This document shows positions 16,580 through 24,687 of a stretch of 64,000 bases of DNA, piece after piece. Origin of the DNA: Streptomyces stelliscabiei. Its GTDB lineage: Bacteria > Actinomycetota > Actinomycetes > Streptomycetales > Streptomycetaceae. The stretch is taken from NCBI RefSeq assembly GCF_014873495.1, contig NZ_JADBGF010000001.1:10044001-10108000 (forward strand). Reading direction: 5' to 3'. The position numbers were made by a program, and so were the translations under genes. Every line of letters begins with the position of its first letter. Positions within the stretch are counted from its first letter, which is position 1. The notes beneath the pieces were generated by a model. That model was not told the DNA's origin and did not search any database. It saw only the letters and a program-made list of their open reading frames with translations.

Positions 16580-16850
16580 CGTCGCCGGCCTGCCGGGCCA
16601 AGGCCTGCCGGGCGAGCACCTCCAGATGCGCCGGTGGCGCGGCCGCGTAGCGGTCCAGCGCCAGGCGCCCGCGCGCGATCAGATCCTGTTCGGCCTCGGC
16701 TGCCAGCTCAGCCGTGTCCGAGCGACGCAACAGCCCCCGCACCGTGCCGAGCGCCGAGCCCAACGTACTGACGGCCAGATCCGTCAGCCCCGCCACCAGC
16801 AACACCGTGTGGTGTTCCAGTGTCCCAGGGCGTTCCGTTTCCCGTGTCAT
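16572..16850 (-). CDS. Small helical protein coupled to polyprenyl synthetase
   Basis: 92 residues from ATG 16850 (weak GGTGGGGG site; the open frame extends upstream without support). A hydrophobic patch, HTVLLVAGLTDLAVSTLGSA, is followed by LRRSDTAELAAEAEQDLIAR and a basic, alanine-rich helix. I do not recognise the family. The stop codon overlaps the start of the polyprenyl synthetase gene by 8 bp, so translation is probably coupled. The first helix could lie on a membrane, which would suit a partner of an enzyme handling prenyl lipids; this is inference. Confidence 0.55.
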   Translation of the reverse strand: MTRETERPGTLEHHTVLLVAGLTDLAVSTLGSALGTVRGLLRRSDTAELAAEAEQDLIARGRLALDRYAAAPPAHLEVLARQALARQAGDGV

Positions 16851-17642
16851 GCCAAACCCCCACCCAGAGAGCAACTTCGGGCGCCGGTCCCGCGCCACGA
16901 TTCCCAGCGTCCCGTCACACCGGGCGGAGAGAGGGAGAAACTCACCAACGGGCGATCCCACCGTATGGATGTGCGGCTGGCACATCCCCAGCGGCATGGC
17001 CGTACCTTCCACCGTCCCACGACGCACCGGGCACGGGTACGTCTGACGCTCCTGCCAGGAAGGCTGGCACCTGACACAACGCGAGGGGCCACGCCGACTC
17101 CGGCACGGTCCCTCGCGATCTCCGCTGCCGTAACGCCGTCACCCAGGGGCGCGTCGGAGGGCGGCGAGTGCCTTGGGCGAACACAGACTCCAGCGTCGCC
17201 CTGCGCCGCCGGTACGGTCATCCGATCGCGTCCGTCTCGGACCAGCAGGGGAGGCCGCGGGCCGCCCTCACGTACGAGCGGGTGCAGAACCGGCTTGCCC
17301 TGCGTAGGGGCGGGGCGGCCCGGGCGGAGGACGAGTGGCCGGCTCACCTCGCCGCGTTCGATCTGCCGCGGCTCGACATGGCGCCGAACCAGGCCCTGGA
17401 CAGCTCTGCAGTGCATGGCCGAGGGGGGACGGATTTCAGCGATCACTTCGTGGCGGGGCCACTTCACCCGCGGGGAGTTGACGTGACCGCGTGAAGCGAC
17501 GCCGTGCATGCGGAACAACTGCAGTAGCCCCCGGACATCTTGGGCCTGCCTCGGGCCGCGGATCTGAGTCATCACCCCCTCCACGTTCGTCGCGTACGTC
17601 GAGGCGTAGGGCCTCCCAAATCTCCGCGACCTGGTCGTGCCG
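16851..17642. other. Long stretch without a recognisable gene
   Basis: About 790 bases. Plus-strand frame 17168-17494 and minus-strand frame to 17584 are open, but neither resembles a known protein and they compete over the same bases. A decayed gene is possible. Confidence 0.3.
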
Positions 17643-18986
17643 TCAGGAGTTGGGCAGGCGGCGAAAGCGGTCGTCGTTCTCGAAGCCGACCGCCGGAATG
17701 CCCAGCAGATCGTCCACGCCGGGGAAGCCCTCGTCCTTCTGGAACTGCGCCCCGTGCACCCGCGCGTCCTGTGACGGACCCTTGTGCGTGCCGGTGTGCG
17801 CGCTGCCCAGTTCCATGAGGTAGCCGCCCGTCGCCGACAGTCGGCGCCGGTCGTTGGTGACGACTTGGGTGGCGTAGGTGTTCATGGCGGCGACACGCTG
17901 GTAGAGGACGGTTGCTGACATCAGGGGGCGACGGGCCGGGCGGCCGTCCAGGCCCTTGACCCTGATGCTGTGCGTCCGGGCGGCCTCCAGTACCGCCCCC
18001 AGCCCGGTGGTGCCCAGGTTCATGCTGTTGTCGTAGCGGGTGACGAACGCCTGCAGGTCGGGGTGCATGTCCGCACCGGCGAGGTAAGCGTCGACGTCTG
18101 ACTGGTAGCTGTCGTCCCGGATGCTTTCCAGGTAGAGGGTGCGCACGCCTGCGGCCTGGATCTGTTCCATGTGCGTGCACAGAAACTGCCAGATACGTGC
18201 CCCGGAGTGGGTGCCGCCGATGGCCACACCCTCGTAGCGCGCCAGCAATGCGCTCAGGTCGCCCATCGCGTCCTGGGAGTCGGCCTCGGCCAGGGTCTCC
18301 TCCACGGCCCGGTGGCGCTGTTGCCGGTCCTCGGGAGTCTCCGTGTACGCGTCGCGCACGGCTCGCGCGTCGCTGCCCAGCTGTCTGTCGCGTGCGTCCT
18401 GGCGGTTCCAGTGGCCGAGCGTCCCAGGGTCGTTGCGGCCCATGCCCTCCAGGACCTCGTTGCGGCCGGCGGTCATGGCGGTGTTCGGCGCCAGCCTGCG
18501 CACAGCACCCAGGTTGTAGTGGAGCAGCGGGTCGGTCTCCTGGAGCTTCTGCGGGTCCGCGTCGATGTCCACGCGTTGCTTGCGGCCGGCATCCCGGGTG
18601 GCCTGCGGCAGACTGTCCCATTCGGCCGCCCCCAGCGCGTTCGGTGTGCGGTCGCTCGCGCGGGACTTGCGGGGACCTCGTACCCGGAGTGCGGGGCCGG
18701 GAGGGTGTTGGTGCAGCTCGTCCTGCTGCATCCGCTGTACCACGGGAGCGGACCCCGACGGCTCCGTCGAGCGCTGGACAGGGGGTGTGTGGCCGCAGTC
18801 GGCGGTGTGTGCGTGCCGCTGTTCCTCGACGGCGCGGGACACCGCCGCATTACCGGCGAGCCGCTGAAGACTCAGCATCGACTCTGCAGGCGTTCCGCCG
18901 CCGGGCCGGGGCTGTCGCACGGCCTTCGCGGCCCCTGGGCGCTGCGAGTCCTTCCACTGCTCGTCACCGGTCTGCTGCGCCCGCAT
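17643..18986 (-). CDS. Candidate eCIS-type toxin/effector with LQRLAGN leader
   Basis: 447 residues from ATG 18986 (GAGGGGA upstream). Residues 38-52 read LSLQRLAGNAAVSRA, the leader motif seen in many DUF4157 and other proteins linked to extracellular contractile injection systems. A disordered, polar stretch follows. The C-terminal half begins YEGVAIGGTHSGARIWQFL, then VRTLYLESIRDDSYQSDVDA, YDNSMNLGTTG, IRVKGLDGRPARR and VTNDRRRLSATGGYLMELGS. The G-x-H...ESI-x-D pattern resembles membrane-targeted toxin domains of the PMT/EreA-like type. I infer a secreted or injected effector. No sheath, tube or baseplate genes occur in the window, so it is an orphan. Confidence 0.55.
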   Translation of the reverse strand: MRAQQTGDEQWKDSQRPGAAKAVRQPRPGGGTPAESMLSLQRLAGNAAVSRAVEEQRHAHTADCGHTPPVQRSTEPSGSAPVVQRMQQDELHQHPPGPALRVRGPRKSRASDRTPNALGAAEWDSLPQATRDAGRKQRVDIDADPQKLQETDPLLHYNLGAVRRLAPNTAMTAGRNEVLEGMGRNDPGTLGHWNRQDARDRQLGSDARAVRDAYTETPEDRQQRHRAVEETLAEADSQDAMGDLSALLARYEGVAIGGTHSGARIWQFLCTHMEQIQAAGVRTLYLESIRDDSYQSDVDAYLAGADMHPDLQAFVTRYDNSMNLGTTGLGAVLEAARTHSIRVKGLDGRPARRPLMSATVLYQRVAAMNTYATQVVTNDRRRLSATGGYLMELGSAHTGTHKGPSQDARVHGAQFQKDEGFPGVDDLLGIPAVGFENDDRFRRLPNS

Positions 18987-19534
18987 ACGTGCGTCCCCTC
19001 TGAAACACGAACTGGGAAATGTCCAGTGTCACCGCTCTGCACTGCTCGGCTGTACGTCCGAACGGGCAGGGGCGAGTGCAGGCTCCCTTGCCCCTTTTGC
19101 ACGAGGCCGGGAGCACGGTCAGTTCGGTGTCCGGTGTCGCTCGGGGGTCCACACGGGGCGAAGGGGCAGGGGATGGGCGGGGCGGACTGCGCCGCCCCGG
19201 GCGGCGCGGGCGGGGCAGGGCGGCACTGGACGGGTGATCGTGCATCACAGGCCTGAAGGACGTGGTTGTCGGCGGCAGTGCACCACCGCGCGCTTACCGG
19301 CCGCCATCCGCCCGCCGCCCTCACCCTGGATTGCCAACTGGCCGTCCGGGCCACCCTCGCGGTCCGCTCACACCATCGTGGGCGCCGTCGTCAGTACCAA
19401 AGAGCCGTCGGGGGTCAACTGCGCGCCAAGCCAGGCACGCAGGGCCAGCGAGGGCTGGGAGTCTCCGGCCCCTGTTGTTACGTCTCTGAAGAAAGCACAG
19501 GTCAGCCGACTGCGTTCGCGCTGGCGGGGCCCGA
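18987..19534. other. Intergenic stretch, nothing recognised
   Basis: About 550 bases upstream of the effector gene and downstream of the lectin protein. It probably includes the effector promoter, but no clear elements were seen. Confidence 0.35.
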
Positions 19535-21100
19535 TCATCCAAGATCCCCGGCAGAGTCAAGCTCAGGTCCGGCCTGGGCTGTGGATGTTCCCGGGGCCGG
19601 CTCGACCAGCCATCTCTGTTCCGCCTCTCCGTTCCGGGGACTTGGTACCAGAACGGTGTCGGTCTCGGGCGAGGCGGGGGCGATCACGAGACTTCTCTCG
19701 TCGCGTGCGAAAAGTTCCCCTTCGGGGCCCAGCTCGAAGCGGAGGCCGAACGAGACGTCACCCGAGGAGTCGCAGAACTCCAGGTCCAGTACCTCGTCGT
19801 CCCCACCGGCGTCCAGGCACAGATCCGGTTCGGCGAGATTGCGCAGGAGCCCGTCCTCCAGGAAGGACCACCGCTGCGTGCCGGCGGCTGAGCAGGCGGA
19901 CAGGGTGGCCTCCGCGCCACGTTCGGGCCGCGTCCCCCGGACGTCCATGCACAGGTCTGCGGCCGCATTGCGCAGTCGGCCGCTCTCCAGGGGGACAGGG
20001 AGCGCGGTCGCGGTCGTGGGGGAGGAAGGTGACGGAGGGGGCGCCTGTGTCGCAGGAGTCGGTGCGGTGGTGTCGGACGAGGTGCCGGTCACGACGAGTG
20101 CTGCCGCGACAGCGGCCGAACTCGCGGCGATCCCGGCGACGAAGATCTTCATGCTCTTGCGGCCGGCGCCAGGCCTTCCCTTACCAACCGGCGTTTGCGG
20201 CGTCCGCGGGGTGTCGGAGGGGCGGGTGGCGGCTCCCTCGGCGGCCGTGGCGATGGACGCCGCCCGCGAAGGGCGTGCGCGGCACGCGACCAGATAGGGG
20301 TGAGCGGTCTCACCGAGCAGCGCTTCCGCCAGCAGTACGCCCGGTTTCGCGGCGCAGAGCCTGAGCTGCTCGGCGGTGTCTTGGCAGTAGGAGCACTGAT
20401 CCTGATGCAGTTGCACCTCGGGCAGCATGGAACCGGCACCGCGTGAGGGTGCGTCGAGGAGGCGGCTATAGTCCCGGCACTCTCTCCCGGTCGCATTCTC
20501 GACATGCGTGCGCAGGAGCGCCGATCGCCATTGTTCCCGCGCCCGGTCCAACTCGTAGGGCGGTATGTCCCCCTCGATATCGAGCAAGGCTGCGAGATCG
20601 GCCGACGATTCTGCTTCCACTTCCAGATGCCACAGAATGTACTGCGTGGTCCTCGGGAGCCGCAGAAAAGCCACGTGGCTCAGGTGCCGACTCCCGGTGA
20701 CCGGGTGCGTTGGGGGCCTGTCGCTGTCGGCCGCCCTGGCCTGGTCGTACGACAGCCCCGAACCGGCGCCGGTCTGTGAGCGCGCACGCGCGATGTTGCG
20801 CACGGCGACGAGCAGGCGAGGGCGCAGGGCATCGGTGGACCCGGCTCTTTGGAGGTCCTGCACCACACGGCGGAACGCCGCAGTGGTGAGCGCTCGCGCG
20901 TGGGAGGGTGAACCGGAGGCGCAGATCTCCGCATAGTCGGAGACCGATGTCCCGTGTCGCGCGATCAACGCCGCGACCGGCGTTGTGCCCTCGATGGTCC
21001 GGGACATCCTCAGCGCGGCGACGAGAGTGTCGTCGGACATCCCCGGAGCGGTCTCGGGGTCGGGAGCCGGACTTGCGGGAAGCGGGTGAGCGAATGACAC
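19535..21100 (-). CDS. Sigma-like/zinc-finger membrane protein with ricin-type lectin domain
   Basis: 521 residues from GTG 21100, with GAAGGAAAG about 8 bases upstream. Order of parts: a helical N-terminus resembling an ECF sigma-factor core (SHARALTTAAFRRVVQDLQR, FLRLPRTTQYILWHLEVEAE), a Cys cluster DQCSYCQDTAEQ like the zinc-binding anti-sigma site, one transmembrane helix (KIFVAGIAASSAAVAAALVV), a Pro/Thr linker, and an extracellular beta-trefoil with LCMDVRG, TQRWSFL, LCLDAGG and EQRWLVE, the Q-x-W repeats of ricin-B lectins. I infer a membrane sensor joining carbohydrate binding outside to transcription control inside. Similar fusions exist in Streptomyces but their function is unknown. 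Confidence 0.7.
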   Translation of the reverse strand: MSFAHPLPASPAPDPETAPGMSDDTLVAALRMSRTIEGTTPVAALIARHGTSVSDYAEICASGSPSHARALTTAAFRRVVQDLQRAGSTDALRPRLLVAVRNIARARSQTGAGSGLSYDQARAADSDRPPTHPVTGSRHLSHVAFLRLPRTTQYILWHLEVEAESSADLAALLDIEGDIPPYELDRAREQWRSALLRTHVENATGRECRDYSRLLDAPSRGAGSMLPEVQLHQDQCSYCQDTAEQLRLCAAKPGVLLAEALLGETAHPYLVACRARPSRAASIATAAEGAATRPSDTPRTPQTPVGKGRPGAGRKSMKIFVAGIAASSAAVAAALVVTGTSSDTTAPTPATQAPPPSPSSPTTATALPVPLESGRLRNAAADLCMDVRGTRPERGAEATLSACSAAGTQRWSFLEDGLLRNLAEPDLCLDAGGDDEVLDLEFCDSSGDVSFGLRFELGPEGELFARDERSLVIAPASPETDTVLVPSPRNGEAEQRWLVEPAPGTSTAQAGPELDSAGDLG

Positions 21101-21906
21101 AGGGACTTTCCTTCTCCCAGGGCACGCAGAGCAGCCTTGTCCCGGGCCGATACGGGAAGAGCGTCAGCGCGGACCTGGTGTGGCCGTGCGGAGAGAGGTG
21201 TTGAGTTGGTGACCGCCCGGGCGATGCCGCGCGACCGCCTTGTGGGGGAGCGTGCAACGCCACGACCCGTGTGAGCCGATAGGCCGTTTACTTATTGTTT
21301 AAGCATGAACCACCCTGTCACACAGGCCATATGTCCAACAAGGGATGTCAGGACGAAAAAGGCTGGGATCGGCTCTCGTCGTCAGAACGGCCGGCGGACC
21401 AGGCGTGACCGGGACTTGTTCATCTATCGGTTGCGGACAGTGAACCTGGCCTCAACCGCAACTGGTCGTTGCACCACCGGCTTTCTGGGCCGTGACGGGT
21501 GCTCATTGGGCTTCGGCTGGTGTCGTCCAGCCGGACGTCTGGCGGCGGGGTCTGGTGTGGAGTGCGAGAGCAACGGCCGCGAGTTCGCCGGTTTCCCATC
21601 GCGAGAGGCTTGTGTCCTTTGGCGACTCTTGGCGCAAGAGTCCGTTTCGTGCTTTCCTTCGCGCTTTGCTCGGGCGGCGTGGTGGTCGTGCCGGTGATCG
21701 CGTCTTCATGGCCTCGGCGCCGGGACCGGCCAGGGCCGGGCTGTTCTTGACCTGTGGCTCGACACCGCCACCGGCCCGACCACCACGTCGGCGCTCGCAT
21801 TCGGCCCTGGCGGCCGACGCGATGTTCGGCGCGTTCCTGCGCTGACCGAATCCCGGTCCGGCGTGACGCCCGCGCGTGGTTCCGCCGAACCGGTGAGGTA
21901 CCCAAC
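21101..21906. other. Long stretch without a recognisable gene
   Basis: About 800 bases. A low-GC patch around 21290-21320 (TTTACTTATTGTTTAAGC) is unusual for this sequence and may be a promoter or foreign DNA. Overlapping frames between 21305 and 21905 have no family resemblance. Confidence 0.35.
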
Positions 21907-21948
21907 GCCGGTGCCGGTGCCGGTGCCGGTGCCGGTGCCGGTGCCTGT
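21907..21948. repeat. Hexanucleotide microsatellite (GCCGGT)6-7
   Basis: Six perfect GCCGGT units (21907-21942) plus one imperfect unit lie immediately beyond the stop codon (21948-21950) of the minus-strand hydrolase. Confidence 0.9.
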
Positions 21949-22931
21949 CAGACCGCATGGCGCAGGATCTCCCCGGCCAGGCGAGCGTCCAGGACCGTGG
22001 GCAGGGTGTGCCCCAGCCCCTCGATGAGGACCAGCCGTGCTCCGGGTATCGCGGCGGCGGTGGCCTCCCCGTGGGCGGGCGGGAACATCGGGTCCTCCGT
22101 ACCGTGCAGCACCAGCGTCGGCGCGGCGACGGAGGCCAGGCCTGCCGAGTCGTCCCCGTCGGCCGCCCCGGCGAGCGTGTGGTGGAAACCGGCCGCCAGA
22201 TCACGCGCCCGCTCGTACACCCGCCGTTCCATGCGCCGGTACTCCTCCTCGTCGAACGGCAGCACCGACCCGTGCAGCACCCTCCACAGCGGGAGCCGGA
22301 GAGAGAGGTAGCCCTCCAGGCCCCCTGCCGGATCAGGGAGGGCGGCGGCGAGCGCGGTCAGCAACTCCGAGCTGGGCGGCGGCAGTTGACCGGGAGCAGG
22401 GGGTTCCCCAGTCATGGCCCGGCGCACCGCCTCCGCCATGTCCGTACCGAGCGGCTGCGACGACAGGCTCGTCAGGGTCAGCACCCGCTGGGGATCGGTG
22501 ACGGCGATCCGCTGCGCGATGATCCCGCCCAGCGACGCCCCAACCAGGTGCGCCCGCTCCACCCCGAACGCGTTCAGGACGGCGAGCGCGTCCGAGGCCA
22601 TGTCGGCGACGGTGTACGGCCGGACGGCGAAGTCGACGACCGAAGACCGTCCCACATCGCGATGGTCGTACCGGATCACCCGACGCCCGCCCTCGACCAG
22701 CCGACGCACGATCCCGTCGTTCCACTGGACTCCCTGCGCCTGCGCGCCCATCACGAGCAGCACGACCGGATGCTGAGGCGCGCCGAACTCCTCCGCCCAC
22801 AGCTCGATGCCGTCGGTGGGGACGATCCTCTCGCGGCCTTCGTGAAGGCGTTTGTGACGGCCGTCGTGAAGGCCGTCGTGAAGGCCGTCGTTCATGGGGT
22901 CGTTTTCCTGCATCAGTTTATTTTCCTGCAT
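21948..22931 (-). CDS. Alpha/beta-fold hydrolase
   Basis: 327 residues. The core has VVLLVMGAQAQGVQWNDGIV, RVIRYDHRDVGRSSV, the nucleophile elbow VGASLGGIIAQRIA (Ser), HGTEDPMFPPAHGEA (Asp) and GLGHTLP (His). It hydrolyses an ester or related bond; the RYDHRDVGRSS pattern is common in the polyketide-methylesterase-like group of Streptomyces. The first 30 residues contain repeats (MQENxLMQENDP, then LHDGLHDGRHKRLHEG) from tandem 12-bp units; the true start may be ATG 22931, 22913 or 22895. It is divergent from a TetR gene 87 bases away, its likely regulator. Confidence 0.8.
   Translation of the reverse strand: MQENKLMQENDPMNDGLHDGLHDGRHKRLHEGRERIVPTDGIELWAEEFGAPQHPVVLLVMGAQAQGVQWNDGIVRRLVEGGRRVIRYDHRDVGRSSVVDFAVRPYTVADMASDALAVLNAFGVERAHLVGASLGGIIAQRIAVTDPQRVLTLTSLSSQPLGTDMAEAVRRAMTGEPPAPGQLPPPSSELLTALAAALPDPAGGLEGYLSLRLPLWRVLHGSVLPFDEEEYRRMERRVYERARDLAAGFHHTLAGAADGDDSAGLASVAAPTLVLHGTEDPMFPPAHGEATAAAIPGARLVLIEGLGHTLPTVLDARLAGEILRHAV
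22854..22889. repeat. Three tandem 12-bp units in hydrolase N-terminus
   Basis: GTGACGGCCGTC followed by two copies of GTGAAGGCCGTC, in frame with the hydrolase and encoding its HDG-rich leader. A nearby duplication of TTTTCCTGCAT creates two alternative ATG starts. Confidence 0.8.
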
Positions 22932-23018
22932 GGTCGTTCAAGATAATGACTCGACAGAGATCACGCACGGGGTTTTTCGAGGTGGACGCCCTGCCGCCGC
23001 ACCCGGCACCCTGAGCGC

Positions 23019-23633
23019 ATGGCCGGAGTCAAGGGACAGGTGCAGCAGCGGGGCGTGGAACGCCGTCGCGCGATGGTGGACGCCGCGATCACGCTCTTCT
23101 CCCAACAGGGCGTACGAGGGACAGGGGTCGCCGCGATCGCGGAACGGGCCGGCGTGACCCCCTCCGCCCTCATCCACCACTTCGGCAGCAAGGACGGCCT
23201 GGTCCGGGCGGTCCTGGAGGAGGCCGACCGCCGCGCCCTGGCCCGCCTGTCGGCGACTGCGGCCTCGGAACCCACCCTCGACGAGGCCTTCGACTGGTTC
23301 GTACGGGACGCCGAGCACACGGCCGCCGCCGAACGCGAACTGACCGCCCTGCACACCACCCTGACGGCGGAGAACCTGGAACCCGGCGCAGCCCTCCACA
23401 CCTGGTTCCGCGACCGGGGCCGAGCCCTGCGCGCCCACCTCACGGCCCTCTTCACCCGAGCCACGGCCGACGGCACCGCCCGCCCCGGCCCGAACCCGTC
23501 CCTCCTCGCCACCGAAGTCGCCGCCTTCCTCGAAGGCGCCCACCTCCTCTGGCTCCTGGACCCCGACGAGGTGGACCTTACGGCCGTGCACCGCGGCTAC
23601 TTCGAGGGCCTGGCCGCCCGCCTGCGCCCTTGA
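23019..23633 (+). CDS. TetR/AcrR-family regulator
   Basis: 204 residues. The N-terminal HTH is canonical: RRRAMVDAAITLFSQQGVRG, then VAAIAERAGVTPSALIHHFG and SKDGLVRAVLEEAD. The C-terminal ligand domain (residues 70-204) has LHTTLTAENLEPGAALHTWF and EVAAFLEGAHLLWLLDPDEV, a pattern found in TetR repressors of hydrolase or efflux genes. It is divergent from the alpha/beta hydrolase, with 87 bases between the starts, which is the usual arrangement for local repression. I did not find a convincing palindrome in that gap. Confidence 0.88.
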   Translation: MAGVKGQVQQRGVERRRAMVDAAITLFSQQGVRGTGVAAIAERAGVTPSALIHHFGSKDGLVRAVLEEADRRALARLSATAASEPTLDEAFDWFVRDAEHTAAAERELTALHTTLTAENLEPGAALHTWFRDRGRALRAHLTALFTRATADGTARPGPNPSLLATEVAAFLEGAHLLWLLDPDEVDLTAVHRGYFEGLAARLRP

Positions 23634-23639
23634 CCCCGA

Positions 23640-24318
23640 CCCCCGTCAGACACGCGCCGGCGCGGACAGTGACAGCACCGCCGGCGCGGACAATCTCGAT
23701 GCCGGGCCGCTCGGCGAGCCCGGCCGCCAGCGTGTCCGCCTCCCGGTCCGGCAGGAGGGCCATCGGGCGACGCGTCTCGACGTCGACGAGCACAGTTCCG
23801 TAGACACGTGCCTTGAACTGGGCGTCCTCATCCCCACCGACCACGCGGGGCGTGGCGGTAGGCGGGTCGGGCAGCACGGTGATCAGCCTCAGTAGGGTGT
23901 TGCGGCAGACCGGCGATCCGAAGGCGTTGGCATCCGGGCGCCGGCCGGGTCCGCGAGCGCAAGACCCGCCGAGACCAGAGTCGCTCGCAGCCTCTCGGTC
24001 CGTCGGCCGAACCGGCGGGTGAACCCGGACACCTGCTCGGCGAAGGTCTTGCGCGAGCAGGAGCCGTCTGCGCAGACGAACCGGCGCACCCGTAACGAGA
24101 CCACGACGAACTCGGCGACCGCTGCCCGTTCGCGGGGAAATCGTAGGGAGGAACCGTGTACGCAGCCCGATCAGCAACCGCGTTCCGGGCTGGCGCCCGC
24201 CTGACGGTCGTCGGGCCTCGACCCGGACGACCAGGTCGGTCACCTCGACCGACTCCACGGACACGCCCTCCACCGAGGAGAACAGCAACTCATCCAACTG
24301 CGGCCGTACGTCGGTCAC
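23640..24318 (-). pseudogene. ISL3-family transposase remnant
   Basis: Begins at GTG 24318 with RPQLDELLFSSVEGVSVESV and VVRVEAR, then continues only by changing frames: VVSLRVRRFVCADGSCSRKT, FAEQVSGFTRRFGRRTERLR, back to FGSPVCRNTLLRLITVLPDP, PRVVGGDED, YGTVLVDVETRRP and LLPDREADTLAAGLAERPGI. This order is that of ISL3 transposases (N-terminal zinc region, HTH, start of the DDE domain). At least two frameshifts are present and the catalytic C-terminus is missing after about 23690. No terminal repeats were found. Confidence 0.75.
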
Positions 24319-24687
24319 CGCGCGTCACTGCCGACCACACCGCACTCCGGCCGGGCGATTTTCGGGCGACCTCAACCTGCCGCACACGAAGATCGACAGT
24401 CATACGGCGTACGCGACCACACGAAGTGGCCCAGAGCCCGCTCGCGCTGGCGAAGCCACCGTGCGGACGGCTCTCGCCCGTGAGGGTGCGGCATTCCCCC
24501 GGAGCGCCCGCAAAGGCATCGACCCCTCCCGTGATCCGGCCTGGCCTCGTGAGCCTGGTGAGTCTCGTCACGAAGACGCGTCGACGGGAAGCGGCGGAGC
24601 ACAAGAAAGGCTGACATACAGCCGACATACATCTGATCGAGACTCCGCGGCGGGCGGGCGACCGCCCGCGCTCACCTGCGAGGCACC
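24319..24687. other. Intergenic stretch, nothing recognised
   Basis: About 370 bases between the ISL3 remnant and the aldehyde dehydrogenase gene. No gene-like frame was seen. Confidence 0.35.

Noticed and set aside
15446..16771. A 441-codon plus-strand frame opposite the polyprenyl synthetase.
   Set aside because: Pro/Arg/Gly-rich shadow of the minus-strand gene; no domain, no ribosome-binding site.
17168..17494. A 108-codon plus-strand frame upstream of the polyprenyl operon.
   Set aside because: Competes with a minus-strand frame over the same bases; neither resembles a known protein.
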